64,000 nt of DNA, from NCBI GenBank assembly GCA_017443345.1, contig JAFSNR010000037.1, positions 1 through 64,000 of the forward strand, in the 5' to 3' direction. Of the stretch, positions 26,664 through 34,756 are shown piece after piece. The position numbers were made by a program, and so were the translations under genes. The first letter of the stretch is position 1, and every line of letters starts with the position of its first letter. Origin of the DNA: Prevotella sp. GTDB taxonomy: Bacteria > Bacteroidota > Bacteroidia > Bacteroidales > Bacteroidaceae. The notes beneath the pieces are model-generated. The model saw only the letters and a list, made by a program, of their open reading frames with translations, was not told the DNA's origin and ran no database searches.

Positions 26664-27157
26664 TCAGAGTACTAGATATCATCGAAGATACAATGGTGGA
26701 TGGTCCGGGGTTCCGGACCTCCATCTATTGTGCGGGGTGCCGACACAAGTGCCCGGGGTGTCATAACCCCCAGTCGTGGGATTTCAATGGCGGACGGTGG
26801 ATGTCGACGGAGGAACTGCTGAAGATCATCCTGGCCGACCCCTTTGCCAACGTCACCTTCACGGGTGGCGACCCGATGTATCAGTGCGACGGCTTTGCCG
26901 AACTGGCACGGGCCATCCACAAGCACTCGAACAAGGACATCTGGTGCTACACGGGCTTTACCTTCGAGAGTCTGATCACGCGGGCACAGCGCGAACTGCT
27001 GGAACTGCTCGACGTGGTGGTCGACGGTCCCTTCATCGAGAAGCTGCGCGATCCCGACCTGCTCTTCCGAGGCAGCAGCAACCAGCGCCTCATCGACGTG
27101 CAAGCGTCGCTCTATGCCCAAGAAGTCATCCTTTGGCAACCGAATATCGACGTCTGA
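26660..27157 (+). CDS. nrdG: Anaerobic ribonucleotide reductase activating protein
   Basis: Radical-SAM activase that installs the glycyl radical on NrdD. 165 residues, with the CxxxCxxC cluster motif in CRHKCPGC (about residues 28-35) and the glycine-rich FTGGDPMYQ. The start overlaps the nrdD stop. The gene ends 6 bp before the convergent phosphatase gene, with no clear terminator between them. Confidence 0.95.
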   Translation: MIRVLDIIEDTMVDGPGFRTSIYCAGCRHKCPGCHNPQSWDFNGGRWMSTEELLKIILADPFANVTFTGGDPMYQCDGFAELARAIHKHSNKDIWCYTGFTFESLITRAQRELLELLDVVVDGPFIEKLRDPDLLFRGSSNQRLIDVQASLYAQEVILWQPNIDV

Positions 27158-27163
27158 AAACGC

Positions 27164-28447
27164 TTATTCCTGATAAGAGTTGAGTTTGTTGATGTAGAAC
27201 TCGCGGAAGTCCTTCCAATGGTAGTAGGGCTCGCAGTCCGTGGGGATGGGTAGCCATGCCTCCTTCTCGTTGAGCAGGATCTTGAAGAGCACGTCCTTGT
27301 CCTTCGGGTTCTTGCGATAGAAGATCCACTGGATATTGGCGGCCATGGGGAAGACATCGAAGTTGATCCACCCGTTGACATCGAGCTTCTCGAGGTCGTC
27401 GAACTGACGGTCGAAGCCGTTGAGCCCCAGCAGACAGGTGAGTGGCAGCACGATGGTCTCGTGGCCGAAGCGCAGGGTGGCACCGTTACGCGGACTGGCG
27501 ATGTTGAAGTCGGCATCCTCGATGATCTTACGGAGCAGGTTGCGCTGGGTGAAGGGTTGTGTGCCTCCGTTCCAGGGACTGTTGCCGAAGAGCAGATACC
27601 AGTAGGCGTTGTATTGCATCCAGTTGGAGTAAAGCTCATCGGCCGTGTAGATGTCGAAGAGGTTGAAGTGGTAGCGCATCTCCGTGCCCTGCACGCTCGA
27701 GGCGAGCTTGAAGATGGCCTTGTTGAGCTCGTAGGCATCGATGCTGTCGCGATAGAAGATGGAGTCGTTGAAGAGTCGTCGCATGGACGGTTCGTGGACG
27801 GCATGGCGCTTGCAGAAGTCGGCATAGACATCAAGTGCGGCCTTGGGCAGGCGTTTCTTGAAGAGGAGGGTGTCCTGCAGGTTCATATAGTACATGTCGT
27901 GCTGACTGGCATCGGAGCGTACCACGAGGCTGGGATTGTTCTTCGTCAGCTGCAGCAGGGCGTTCTCCATCGAGATGATGCAACGGACAACCACCGTACT
28001 CTTGGCGTCGACGATGGCCATGCCCTTGAACACCTCAGGGAAGTTGTTGTACATGCGTTGGGCAATCTTCCGATGCTGCGAGGCGCCCAGGGGGGTCAGC
28101 TCGCCGTAGCGGTCCTTGGCTTCCTCACGGAGAATGGCCAACTGCTCGAGCACCTGCTTGCCCACCTCACTGAGTTTCCCCTGTTCACCGGCCTTCTTCA
28201 TCACCTGGTAAGGCCACTCATATTCCTTGGCCCTGATGAGGTATCGCGAGCCATGACGGGCATAGGTGCTGATGTAGAATGGTTTCTTCCCCTTCGGCGC
28301 TGGCGACAGTGGGGTATCAGGGTCGGGATAGGCATAGTAATTGCTGCCTGCCCTGAGGAGGTCGTCCTTCAGTTCCTCGCGTATTTTTTGACCCCATGCG
28401 ACGTGACTGAAGAGTATGAATAGTATGAATAATAACTTTTTTCGCAT
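27164..28447 (-). CDS. Histidine-type (branch 2) phosphatase, MINPP/phytase-like
   Basis: Exported 427-residue enzyme with a signal peptide (MRKKLLFILFILFSHVAWGQ). The catalytic RHGSR lies near residue 50 and a late GHETIVLPL supplies the proton-donor region; this pattern resembles multiple inositol-polyphosphate phosphatases, of which Bacteroides has a characterised member. An inositol phosphate substrate is inference. The start at 28447 sits just after a promoter at 28468-28475; an upstream in-frame ATG at 28498 would lie outside the transcript. Confidence 0.8.
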   Translation of the reverse strand: MRKKLLFILFILFSHVAWGQKIREELKDDLLRAGSNYYAYPDPDTPLSPAPKGKKPFYISTYARHGSRYLIRAKEYEWPYQVMKKAGEQGKLSEVGKQVLEQLAILREEAKDRYGELTPLGASQHRKIAQRMYNNFPEVFKGMAIVDAKSTVVVRCIISMENALLQLTKNNPSLVVRSDASQHDMYYMNLQDTLLFKKRLPKAALDVYADFCKRHAVHEPSMRRLFNDSIFYRDSIDAYELNKAIFKLASSVQGTEMRYHFNLFDIYTADELYSNWMQYNAYWYLLFGNSPWNGGTQPFTQRNLLRKIIEDADFNIASPRNGATLRFGHETIVLPLTCLLGLNGFDRQFDDLEKLDVNGWINFDVFPMAANIQWIFYRKNPKDKDVLFKILLNEKEAWLPIPTDCEPYYHWKDFREFYINKLNSYQE

Positions 28448-28467
28448 CTTTTTTGCTAATTCGGTTG

Positions 28468-28475
28468 CAAATATA
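28468..28475 (-). promoter_or_regulatory. Promoter of the histidine phosphatase gene
   Basis: Minus-strand TATATTTG (TAnnTTTG). It is only 12 bp from the plus-strand promoter at 28488-28495, so the two divergent units share one compact control region. Confidence 0.65.
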
Positions 28476-28487
28476 CGAAAAAAGCCG

Positions 28488-28495
28488 TATTTTTG
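28488..28495 (+). promoter_or_regulatory. Promoter of the gene upstream of rpoN
   Basis: TATTTTTG (TAnnTTTG), ending 19 bp before the ATG at 28515. Confidence 0.65.
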
Positions 28496-28514
28496 CAAAA
28501 AAATCGCGAGGAAT

Positions 28515-29162
28515 ATGGCAAAAAATTCAAAATGGCAGGATGATTACTGGCTTTTGCTGATGCAAATCTACCTTCAGCGACCTGTCGGCGTGAAGCCTAT
28601 GTACAGTAAGAAAATGGTCGATCTGAGCCTCGAGCTCCACATCGCACCCAACGTGCTGCATAACAAGATGAGTCAGATTGCCAATCTCGAGACGCCACGC
28701 ATCGAGCGCATCTGGAACACCTATGGCAACAACCCCCAGAAGCTGTCGCGCGCCGTCAGCCTGTGGCGAAGCATGAACGGCTTCAACAATGCAGGCGACT
28801 TCTACGACGGTGTGGAAGTGACGGAGAGCTTCGAGAAGGATTTCCGTCCGGTGGCCGACGATACGACGCTGACACCTGTCATGCTCATCCTGATCCTCGA
28901 CCTCTACTTCCGACTGACGCCCAACACGATGGTGACCGACACCCCCGAGGTGCAACAGCTGGCCCGTCTGATGAAAATAAAAGCCAGTGAGGTGGTCGAC
29001 GTGTTGGAGGTGCTGCAGCACTGCGACCCTTACCTGAAGCGTAAGGACGTGACGTTCAGTCCGCTGCTCCTCCCCTGCCAGCAGATCTGGCGCCGTTACG
29101 GCAATGCGAATACCGAGGACCTCGCCTCCTACGCAGAACAGTTGAAAGAGTATTTTAAATAG
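28515..29162 (+). CDS. Conserved protein of unknown function upstream of rpoN
   Basis: I do not recognise this 215-residue protein. It is soluble, without signal peptide or membrane helix, rich in Leu, Trp and Tyr, and probably all-helical (WQDDYWLLLMQIYLQRP at the start; ETPRIERIW and SRAVSLWRSM in the middle). The start at 28515 fits the promoter just upstream; an in-frame ATG at 28416 lies before that promoter. Its stop overlaps the GTG start of rpoN, so the two are translationally coupled and may be linked in function (inference). Confidence 0.7.
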   Translation: MAKNSKWQDDYWLLLMQIYLQRPVGVKPMYSKKMVDLSLELHIAPNVLHNKMSQIANLETPRIERIWNTYGNNPQKLSRAVSLWRSMNGFNNAGDFYDGVEVTESFEKDFRPVADDTTLTPVMLILILDLYFRLTPNTMVTDTPEVQQLARLMKIKASEVVDVLEVLQHCDPYLKRKDVTFSPLLLPCQQIWRRYGNANTEDLASYAEQLKEYFK

Positions 29163-30673
29163 TGGATAAGTACGGACAGATACAGGAACAGACGCAGCAG
29201 CAGAAGCAGGGACAGATATTCTCCCACCAGCAGCTGTTGCAGGCCTCACTGGTGGAACTGCCAGTGATGCAGCTGATAGACCGTATCAATACCGAGATGG
29301 ACGACAATCCTGCCCTCGAGGTGGCAAGCCCGGGTGAGGAGGATTACGCTGACAATATGGACTATCAGGACAGTCAGGACGCCCTGAGTCCCTCGGAGGA
29401 GGACTTCGAGACGCGCAACGAGCGCGAGGAGCGACAGTCGGCCCTCGACGAGGCCCTCAGTTCCATCGGGCGCGACGATGAGGATCTGCCCGTCTATCAG
29501 TCGGGTGGCGCCATCACCGAGGAGCGCGAGGAGATGGTCTACGGGGATAGCATCTCGTTCTACGACCAGCTGAAGGAACAGATGGGCGAGGTGGACATGA
29601 CGGACCGTCAGCGCTATATCCTGGAATATCTGATCGGCTCGCTCGACGACGACGGACTGCTCCGCAAGGAGCTCTACGCCATCAGCGACGAACTGGCCAT
29701 CTATCATAACCTCGATGTCACAGAGCACGAGATTGCCGAGGTGCTCACCATCCTGCAGGAGTTCGACCCTGCCGGCATCGGTGCGCGCAACCTCCAGGAG
29801 TGTCTGCTGCTCCAGATAGAGCGTCGCGACCCCTCGCGCCTGAAGGACCTGATGAAGCGTGTGGTGAACGACCACTTCGAGGCTTTCACGAAGAAGCACT
29901 GGCAGAAGATCCAGGCGTCGCTCGGTCTGAACGACGAACAGGCAGCAGCCCTCTTCCGTGAGCTCCGTAAGTTGAATCCGCGACCTGGGGCCTCCATGGG
30001 TGAGACGGTGGGCAGGAGTCTGCAACAGATCACGCCCGACTTCATCGTCGACACCCAGGACGACGGCACCGTCACCTTCACCCTCAACAATGGTGAGGTA
30101 CCCGAGCTGAAGGTGTCGCAGTCGTTTGCCGACTCGATGAAGGAGTATCAGCAGAACAAGGAGAACATGAGCCGCCAGACGAAGGAGGCACTGCTCTATA
30201 TCAAGAAGAAGGTCGATGCCGCCCAAGGCTTCATCGAGGCCGTGAAGGTGCGCCGTCACACGCTCACCGTCACCATGCGGGCCATCATCCAGCTGCAGCA
30301 CCAGTTCTTCGTCGATGGCGACGAGTCGTCGTTGCGCCCGATGATCCTGAAAGACGTGGCAGAGAAGACGGGGCTCGACCTCTCCACCATCTCACGCGTG
30401 AGCAACTCGAAGTACGCCCTCACGCGCTGGGGCACCTTCCCCCTTCGCTATTTCTTCAGCGACGGTATCACAACAGAGAGTGGCGAGGAACTGTCGACGC
30501 GCCAGATCAAGGTAGCTCTGCGCGACATGGTGGACGGTGAGGACAAGAAGCATCCGATGAGCGATGATATGTTGAAAGAGAAACTGGCAGAGATGGGATA
30601 TCCCATAGCCCGTCGCACGGTGGCGAAGTACCGTGAGCAGCTGGGGATTCCCATAGCGAGACTGAGGAAGTGA
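29162..30673 (+). CDS. rpoN: RNA polymerase sigma-54 factor
   Basis: Alternative sigma factor for -24/-12 promoters, which needs AAA+ activators. 503 residues: a Gln-rich region I (QEQTQQQKQGQIFSHQQLL), an acidic region II (about 50-125), the core-binding domain, a helix-turn-helix and the C-terminal RpoN box ARRTVAKYRE. It starts with GTG at 29162, overlapping the previous stop; this start is required to include region I. The stop codon lies at the head of a 7-bp repeat patch. No activator gene is in the window. Confidence 0.95.
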   Translation: MDKYGQIQEQTQQQKQGQIFSHQQLLQASLVELPVMQLIDRINTEMDDNPALEVASPGEEDYADNMDYQDSQDALSPSEEDFETRNEREERQSALDEALSSIGRDDEDLPVYQSGGAITEEREEMVYGDSISFYDQLKEQMGEVDMTDRQRYILEYLIGSLDDDGLLRKELYAISDELAIYHNLDVTEHEIAEVLTILQEFDPAGIGARNLQECLLLQIERRDPSRLKDLMKRVVNDHFEAFTKKHWQKIQASLGLNDEQAAALFRELRKLNPRPGASMGETVGRSLQQITPDFIVDTQDDGTVTFTLNNGEVPELKVSQSFADSMKEYQQNKENMSRQTKEALLYIKKKVDAAQGFIEAVKVRRHTLTVTMRAIIQLQHQFFVDGDESSLRPMILKDVAEKTGLDLSTISRVSNSKYALTRWGTFPLRYFFSDGITTESGEELSTRQIKVALRDMVDGEDKKHPMSDDMLKEKLAEMGYPIARRTVAKYREQLGIPIARLRK

Positions 30674-30716
30674 GAAGTGAAAGGTGAGAAGTGAAAGGTG
30701 AAAAGTGAAAAGTGAG
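30670..30716. repeat. 7-bp GTGAAAA repeat patch joining rpoN and the next gene
   Basis: Six units (GTGAGAA, GTGAAAG, GTGAGAA, GTGAAAG, GTGAAAA, GTGAAAA) and a final GTGAG. The TGA in the first unit ends rpoN and the last GTG is the likely start of the following gene, so the whole gene junction is made of repeat. Confidence 0.88.
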
Positions 30717-31344
30717 TAACGGAAGAATACGAGAGAAGAGCGTAATCCTGGCAGCAAGGGTGGTGAGCATGCTGTTCACACCGTTTTATCTGCCATTGGT
30801 GGGACTGATGGCCCTGTTTGCCTTCAGTTACCTCGGACTGATGCCTTGGGGCTACAAGCTCCAGGTGCTGACGATGGTCTACCTCTTCACCATCCTCCTG
30901 CCTACGATACTCATCCACCTCTACCGCCGTCATCGTGGATGGACGCTCATCGAGCTGGGGCATAAGGAGCGGCGTGCCGTGCCTTACGTCATCTCCATCC
31001 TCTGCTATTTCTTCTGCATCTACCTGATGGACCAGCTCCATATCCCCCACTTCATGGGGACCATCCTCTCTGCTGCCCTGTTCATCCAGGTGATCTGTGC
31101 CCTCATCAACGTGTGGTGGAAGATCTCCACCCACACAGCAGCCATCGGAGGTGTGGCAGGTGCCCTCTTCGTCTTCGGTGAGCTCTTCAACTTCAACCCT
31201 GTGTGGTGGCTTTGTCTGGTACTCATCCTGGCAGGCATCCTCGGCTCCAGCCGTATGATCCTGCGCCAGCACACCCTGTTGCAGGTCGTTACCGGCTTCC
31301 TCGTCGGCATCATCTGCTCCGTTCTTGGATTGCTGTATTTATAG
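30712..31344 (+). CDS. PAP2-like integral membrane protein
   Basis: 210 residues with six predicted membrane helices, related to the PAP2 phosphatase group. The expected catalytic elements are altered: STHTA stands in place of PSGH, and SRMILRQHTLLQ has the SRxxxxxH part but Gln in place of the following Asp. Enzyme activity is therefore doubtful. The longest frame begins with the GTG inside the 7-bp repeat at 30712; an ATG at 30769 is a possible alternative that shortens the protein by 19 residues. purE follows after 9 bp. Confidence 0.75.
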   Translation: MSNGRIREKSVILAARVVSMLFTPFYLPLVGLMALFAFSYLGLMPWGYKLQVLTMVYLFTILLPTILIHLYRRHRGWTLIELGHKERRAVPYVISILCYFFCIYLMDQLHIPHFMGTILSAALFIQVICALINVWWKISTHTAAIGGVAGALFVFGELFNFNPVWWLCLVLILAGILGSSRMILRQHTLLQVVTGFLVGIICSVLGLLYL

Positions 31345-31353
31345 TTTAAAGAT

Positions 31354-31860
31354 ATGAAACCACTAGTCAGTATTATCATGGGCAGTACGAGCGACCTGCC
31401 CGTTATGGAGAAAGCCTGTAAGTTGCTCGACGAGATGCAGGTGCCCTTCGAAGTGAATGCCCTCTCAGCCCATCGCACGCCTGATGCTGTGGAGGCCTTC
31501 GCGCGTACGGCCAAGGATCGTGGCATCAAGGTCATCATTGCTGGTGCCGGTATGGCTGCTGCCTTGCCAGGAGTCATCGCCGCTTCCACCACCCTCCCCG
31601 TTATCGGTGTACCCATCAAGGGCATGCTCGACGGTCTCGACGCCATGCTCTCCATCATCCAGATGCCCCCGGGCATTCCTGTTGCCACCGTGGGTGTGAA
31701 TGGTGCTCAGAATGCAGCCATCCTCGCCGTGGAGATGCTCGCTCTCGCCGATGCCGAACTGGCTCAGCGTCTGGCCGTCTATAAAGGCAACCTCCGCATC
31801 AAGATCGAAAAAGCCAACGACGAACTATCACAGTTGAAATATGAGTACAAGACGAATTAG
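31354..31860 (+). CDS. purE: N5-carboxyaminoimidazole ribonucleotide mutase
   Basis: Class I PurE, which rearranges N5-CAIR to CAIR in purine synthesis. 168 residues; the substrate loop GSTSDLPVM (about 9-17) and SAHRTPD (about 43-49) are intact. The last 20 bp overlap the start of ispG in another frame. The short spacer upstream (TAGTTTAAAG) resembles the GTTTAxx repeat seen at other junctions. Confidence 0.95.
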   Translation: MKPLVSIIMGSTSDLPVMEKACKLLDEMQVPFEVNALSAHRTPDAVEAFARTAKDRGIKVIIAGAGMAAALPGVIAASTTLPVIGVPIKGMLDGLDAMLSIIQMPPGIPVATVGVNGAQNAAILAVEMLALADAELAQRLAVYKGNLRIKIEKANDELSQLKYEYKTN

Positions 31861-33220
31861 CAGTGAAGCCCGTGTCGGGAATATCGGCATCGGAGGCACC
31901 AACCCCATCCGCATCCAGTCGATGGGAACGGTAAACACAAATAACACAGAGGGCTGTGTGGCCCAGGCCAAGCGCATCATCGATGCTGGTGGCGAACTCG
32001 TACGCTTCACCACCCAGGGCGTTCGTGAGGCCGAGAACATGAAGAACATCTCGGCACGCCTGAAGGCCGACGGCTATACGACACCCCTCGTGGCCGATGT
32101 CCACTTCACGGCCCATACAGCCGATGTCGCAGCCCTCTACTGCGAGAAGGTGCGCATCAATCCGGGCAACTATGTCGATCCCGGACGTACGTTCAAGCAC
32201 CTCGAATATACCGATGAGGAATATGCCGCCGAACTCCAGAAGATCGAGGCGAAGCTCGTGCCCTTCCTCAATATCTGTAAGGAGCACCACACGGCCGTGC
32301 GCATCGGAGTGAACCACGGTTCCCTCTCCGACCGCATCATGTCGCGCTACGGCGACACCCCTGAGGGCATCGTCGAGAGTTGTATGGAGTTCCTGCGCAT
32401 CTTCCGTCGCGAGCAGTTCAACGATGTGGTCATCTCCATCAAGGCCTCCAACACCGTCGTGATGGTCACCACCGTGCGCCTGCTCGTCAAGACGATGGAC
32501 AAGGAGGACATGCACTATCCCCTCCACCTCGGCGTCACTGAGGCTGGCGAGGGCGAGGACGGTCGCATCAAGAGTGCTGTGGGCATCGGAGCCCTGTTGA
32601 CAGAGGGCATTGGCGACACCATCCGTGTCTCTCTCTCAGAAGAGCCCGAGTGCGAGATTCCCGTAGCCCGCAAGCTCGTCGATATGATCCCAGAGTGTAC
32701 CCAACTACGCGCAGAGGCTGAGGCCGGCATCAAGGACGATACCATCACCCTCGCCATCGACGCCCCAGACTGGGAGACCCTCCAGCTGAAAGCCGCTATG
32801 GCCGTAGGAGCCCTGCTCATCGACCGCAAGGCCACGAAGCTGGTCATTACTAGTAATTCAAGTATTGCTAGTCCGACTAGTCTAACTAGTCTCGCCGATG
32901 GCATTCTCCAGGCTGCACGCATCAAGTTCACGAAGACCGAGTATATCTCCTGCCCTGGCTGTGGACGCACGCTCTATAACCTTCAGGAGACCATCGCCAA
33001 GATTAAAGCGGCCACAAAGGACCTCGTGGGTTTGAAGATCGGCATCATGGGCTGTATCGTGAACGGCCCGGGTGAAATGGCCGATGCCGACTATGGCTAT
33101 GTGGGTGCAGGCCGTGGTAAGATCTCGCTCTATAAGGCGAAGGAATGCGTCGAAAAGAATATCCCCGAGGAAGAAGCCGTCGAGAAACTTCTCGAACTCA
33201 TCCGTAAGGACCGCGCATAA
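31841..33220 (+). CDS. ispG: 4-hydroxy-3-methylbut-2-en-1-yl diphosphate synthase
   Basis: Fe-S enzyme of the MEP isoprenoid pathway that converts MEcPP to HMBPP. 459 residues: N-terminal TIM barrel (to about 265), then an extra segment of roughly 85 residues not in the 370-residue E. coli form, then the C-terminal Fe-S domain with CPGCGRTLY and GCIVNGPGE. Plant and many Bacteroidetes enzymes carry a much larger insert domain here, so this one seems reduced. Residues about 337-351 are encoded by a 9-bp CTAG-type repeat. Works with dxr at 3522. Confidence 0.93.
   Translation: MSTRRISSEARVGNIGIGGTNPIRIQSMGTVNTNNTEGCVAQAKRIIDAGGELVRFTTQGVREAENMKNISARLKADGYTTPLVADVHFTAHTADVAALYCEKVRINPGNYVDPGRTFKHLEYTDEEYAAELQKIEAKLVPFLNICKEHHTAVRIGVNHGSLSDRIMSRYGDTPEGIVESCMEFLRIFRREQFNDVVISIKASNTVVMVTTVRLLVKTMDKEDMHYPLHLGVTEAGEGEDGRIKSAVGIGALLTEGIGDTIRVSLSEEPECEIPVARKLVDMIPECTQLRAEAEAGIKDDTITLAIDAPDWETLQLKAAMAVGALLIDRKATKLVITSNSSIASPTSLTSLADGILQAARIKFTKTEYISCPGCGRTLYNLQETIAKIKAATKDLVGLKIGIMGCIVNGPGEMADADYGYVGAGRGKISLYKAKECVEKNIPEEEAVEKLLELIRKDRA
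32849..32893. repeat. 9-bp CTAGT-type repeat inside ispG
   Basis: Units CTAGTAATT, CAAGTATTG, CTAGTCCGA, CTAGTCTAA and CTAGTCTCG in tandem, encoding a Ser/Thr-rich linker just before the Fe-S domain. Same style as the array in the EnvC-like gene. Confidence 0.85.
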
Positions 33221-33226
33221 TACGAA

Positions 33227-33252
33227 TCATCCCCGCCAGCTGGCGGGGATGA
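33227..33252. terminator. Bidirectional terminator between ispG and the sirtuin gene
   Basis: A perfect 26-bp palindrome with a CCCCGCC/GGCGGGG stem, lying 7 bp after the ispG stop and 4 bp before the convergent sirtuin stop. Confidence 0.8.
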
Positions 33253-33255
33253 CTA

Positions 33256-33951
33256 TTATTTCTCGAGAATCTTCATCAGTTCCTTCATACCTTCCGAGGC
33301 ACCCTTCTGGATCTGGGTGACACGGGAGCCTGCACTGATGGGATTAGGATCGATGAGGTAGATGGGTACATCGGGACGAGCATAGTGCATCAGACCTGCA
33401 GCAGGATAGACCACGAGAGAGGTTCCAATAATCACGAGGATATCAGCCTCCTGCACTTCCTCAGCAGCGACGGTGATGTTGGGCACAGCCTCACCGAAGA
33501 AGACGATGAAGGGTCGCAGCAGTGAACCGTCGCCAGCCTTCGTGCCTGGCTCTATCTCACAGTTCTCGGGCGTCAGCTGGATCTGATAACGGGGATCGTC
33601 GACGTTATAGCTCGAGCAGACCTTCATCAGTTCACCGTGGAGATGGATGACCTTCGACGAACCTGCCATCTCGTGGAGGTTGTCGACATTCTGCGTCACG
33701 ACGGTCACATCATACTGCTCCTCGAGTTTGGCCACGAGCTTATGGCCCTCATTGGGCTGTACGCCCCAGCACTTCTTACGGAGCATGTTGTAGAAGTTCG
33801 TCACAAGTGTAGGATCAGCCTCCCATCCTTCGTGGGTAGCCACCTTCGATACGGGATAGTTCTCCCAAAGTCCATCAGCATCGCGGAAAGTCTTCAGTCC
33901 ACTCTCCACCGACATGCCGGCACCAGTCAAAACTACAATCTTTTTCATCAT
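33256..33951 (-). CDS. Sir2-family NAD-dependent protein deacylase
   Basis: 231 residues from the ATG at 33951. The Rossmann GAGMSVESGLKTFRD, the TQNVDNLHE loop and the catalytic His in HLHGE are all present. Only two cysteines (KVCSSYN and ENCEI) remain where most sirtuins have four zinc ligands, so the zinc ribbon is probably lost or metal-free. Acyl specificity cannot be told. Upstream in-frame ATGs are rejected because the promoter (33972-33979) lies between them and this start. Confidence 0.88.
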   Translation of the reverse strand: MMKKIVVLTGAGMSVESGLKTFRDADGLWENYPVSKVATHEGWEADPTLVTNFYNMLRKKCWGVQPNEGHKLVAKLEEQYDVTVVTQNVDNLHEMAGSSKVIHLHGELMKVCSSYNVDDPRYQIQLTPENCEIEPGTKAGDGSLLRPFIVFFGEAVPNITVAAEEVQEADILVIIGTSLVVYPAAGLMHYARPDVPIYLIDPNPISAGSRVTQIQKGASEGMKELMKILEK

Positions 33952-33971
33952 ACTTATGTTTGAATTTGCTG

Positions 33972-33979
33972 CAAAGATA
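33972..33979 (-). promoter_or_regulatory. Promoter of the sirtuin gene
   Basis: Minus-strand TATCTTTG (TAnnTTTG), 21 bp before the ATG at 33951. Confidence 0.65.
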
Positions 33980-34038
33980 CAAAAAAAGAAGAGTAAACCG
34001 TTAAGAATTAAGAAAAATTGTATCGCAGTAGCAAATTT

Positions 34039-34068
34039 TTCACTCTTCACTTTTCACTTTTCACTTTT
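34039..34068. repeat. 7-bp TCACTTT repeat patch upstream of the FKBP promoter
   Basis: Units TCACTCT, TCACTTT, TCACTTT and TCACTTT (reverse complement of the GTGAAAA family) end about 7 bp before the FKBP -7 box at 34075 and cover the place of its -33 element. Confidence 0.8.
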
Positions 34069-34074
34069 TTATTG

Positions 34075-34082
34075 TACCTTTG
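34075..34082 (+). promoter_or_regulatory. Promoter of the FKBP cluster
   Basis: TACCTTTG (TAnnTTTG); leader of about 35 nt to the ATG at 34124. The -33 region is occupied by the TCACTTT repeat patch. Confidence 0.65.
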
Positions 34083-34123
34083 CGCCCGATTTTAGAGTAA
34101 TACACATTATTAATATATAGAAA

Positions 34124-34729
34124 ATGGATAAATTAAGCTACGCTTTAGGTCTGGGCATCGGACAGCAACTGGCTCAGATGGGAGCCCAGAATATCAGTGC
34201 CGAGGACTTCGCTCAGGCCATCAAGGATGTGCTCGAGGGTAAAGAGCTGCAGGTGTCTCACCGTGAGGCTCAGGTGATTGTACAGGACTATTTCCAGCAG
34301 CAGGAGAAGAAGATGCAGGCCGCCCGCGAGGAGCAGGGTAAGCTGCAGAAGGAGGCTGGTGAGAAGTTCCTCGCCGAGAATAAGAACAAGGAGGGCATCG
34401 TGACCCTGCCCAGTGGTCTGCAGTACCAGGTTCTGAAAGAGGGTAATGGCAAGAAGCCGACAGCCAAGGACACCGTGATGTGCCACTACGAGGGTACGCT
34501 GATCGACGGTACGATCTTCGACAGCAGCTATCAGCGTGGCGAGCCCGCCACCTTCCCCTTGCAGCAGGTGATTGCCGGTTGGACTGAGGGTCTGCAGCTG
34601 ATGCAGGAGGGTGCGAAGTATCGCTTCTTCATCCCTTACCGTCTGGGCTACGGCGCAGGTGGTGCCGGAGCATCGATTCCTCCGTTTGCAGCGCTCGTCT
34701 TCGACGTGGAGCTGATTCAGGTAGTTTAG
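34124..34729 (+). CDS. FKBP-type peptidyl-prolyl isomerase 1, cytoplasmic form
   Basis: 201 residues without a signal peptide. An N-terminal helical dimerisation/chaperone part (about 1-90, ALGLGIGQQLAQMG at the start) precedes an FKBP domain with YQVLKEGNGKKPTAKD, VMCHYEGTLIDGTIFDSS and the final VFDVELIQV. The family speeds proline isomerisation in folding proteins. First of three tandem paralogues; the other two carry export signals. Confidence 0.92.
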   Translation: MDKLSYALGLGIGQQLAQMGAQNISAEDFAQAIKDVLEGKELQVSHREAQVIVQDYFQQQEKKMQAAREEQGKLQKEAGEKFLAENKNKEGIVTLPSGLQYQVLKEGNGKKPTAKDTVMCHYEGTLIDGTIFDSSYQRGEPATFPLQQVIAGWTEGLQLMQEGAKYRFFIPYRLGYGAGGAGASIPPFAALVFDVELIQVV

Positions 34730-34755
34730 AGTTTAAAGTTTATAGTTTATAGTAA
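34727..34755. repeat. 7-bp GTTTAxA repeat patch at the FKBP1/FKBP2 junction
   Basis: Units GTTTAGA, GTTTAAA, GTTTATA and GTTTATA followed by GTAAT fill the spacer; the FKBP1 stop codon TAG is within the first unit and the ATG at 34757 follows at once. Confidence 0.82.
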
Positions 34756-34756
34756 T

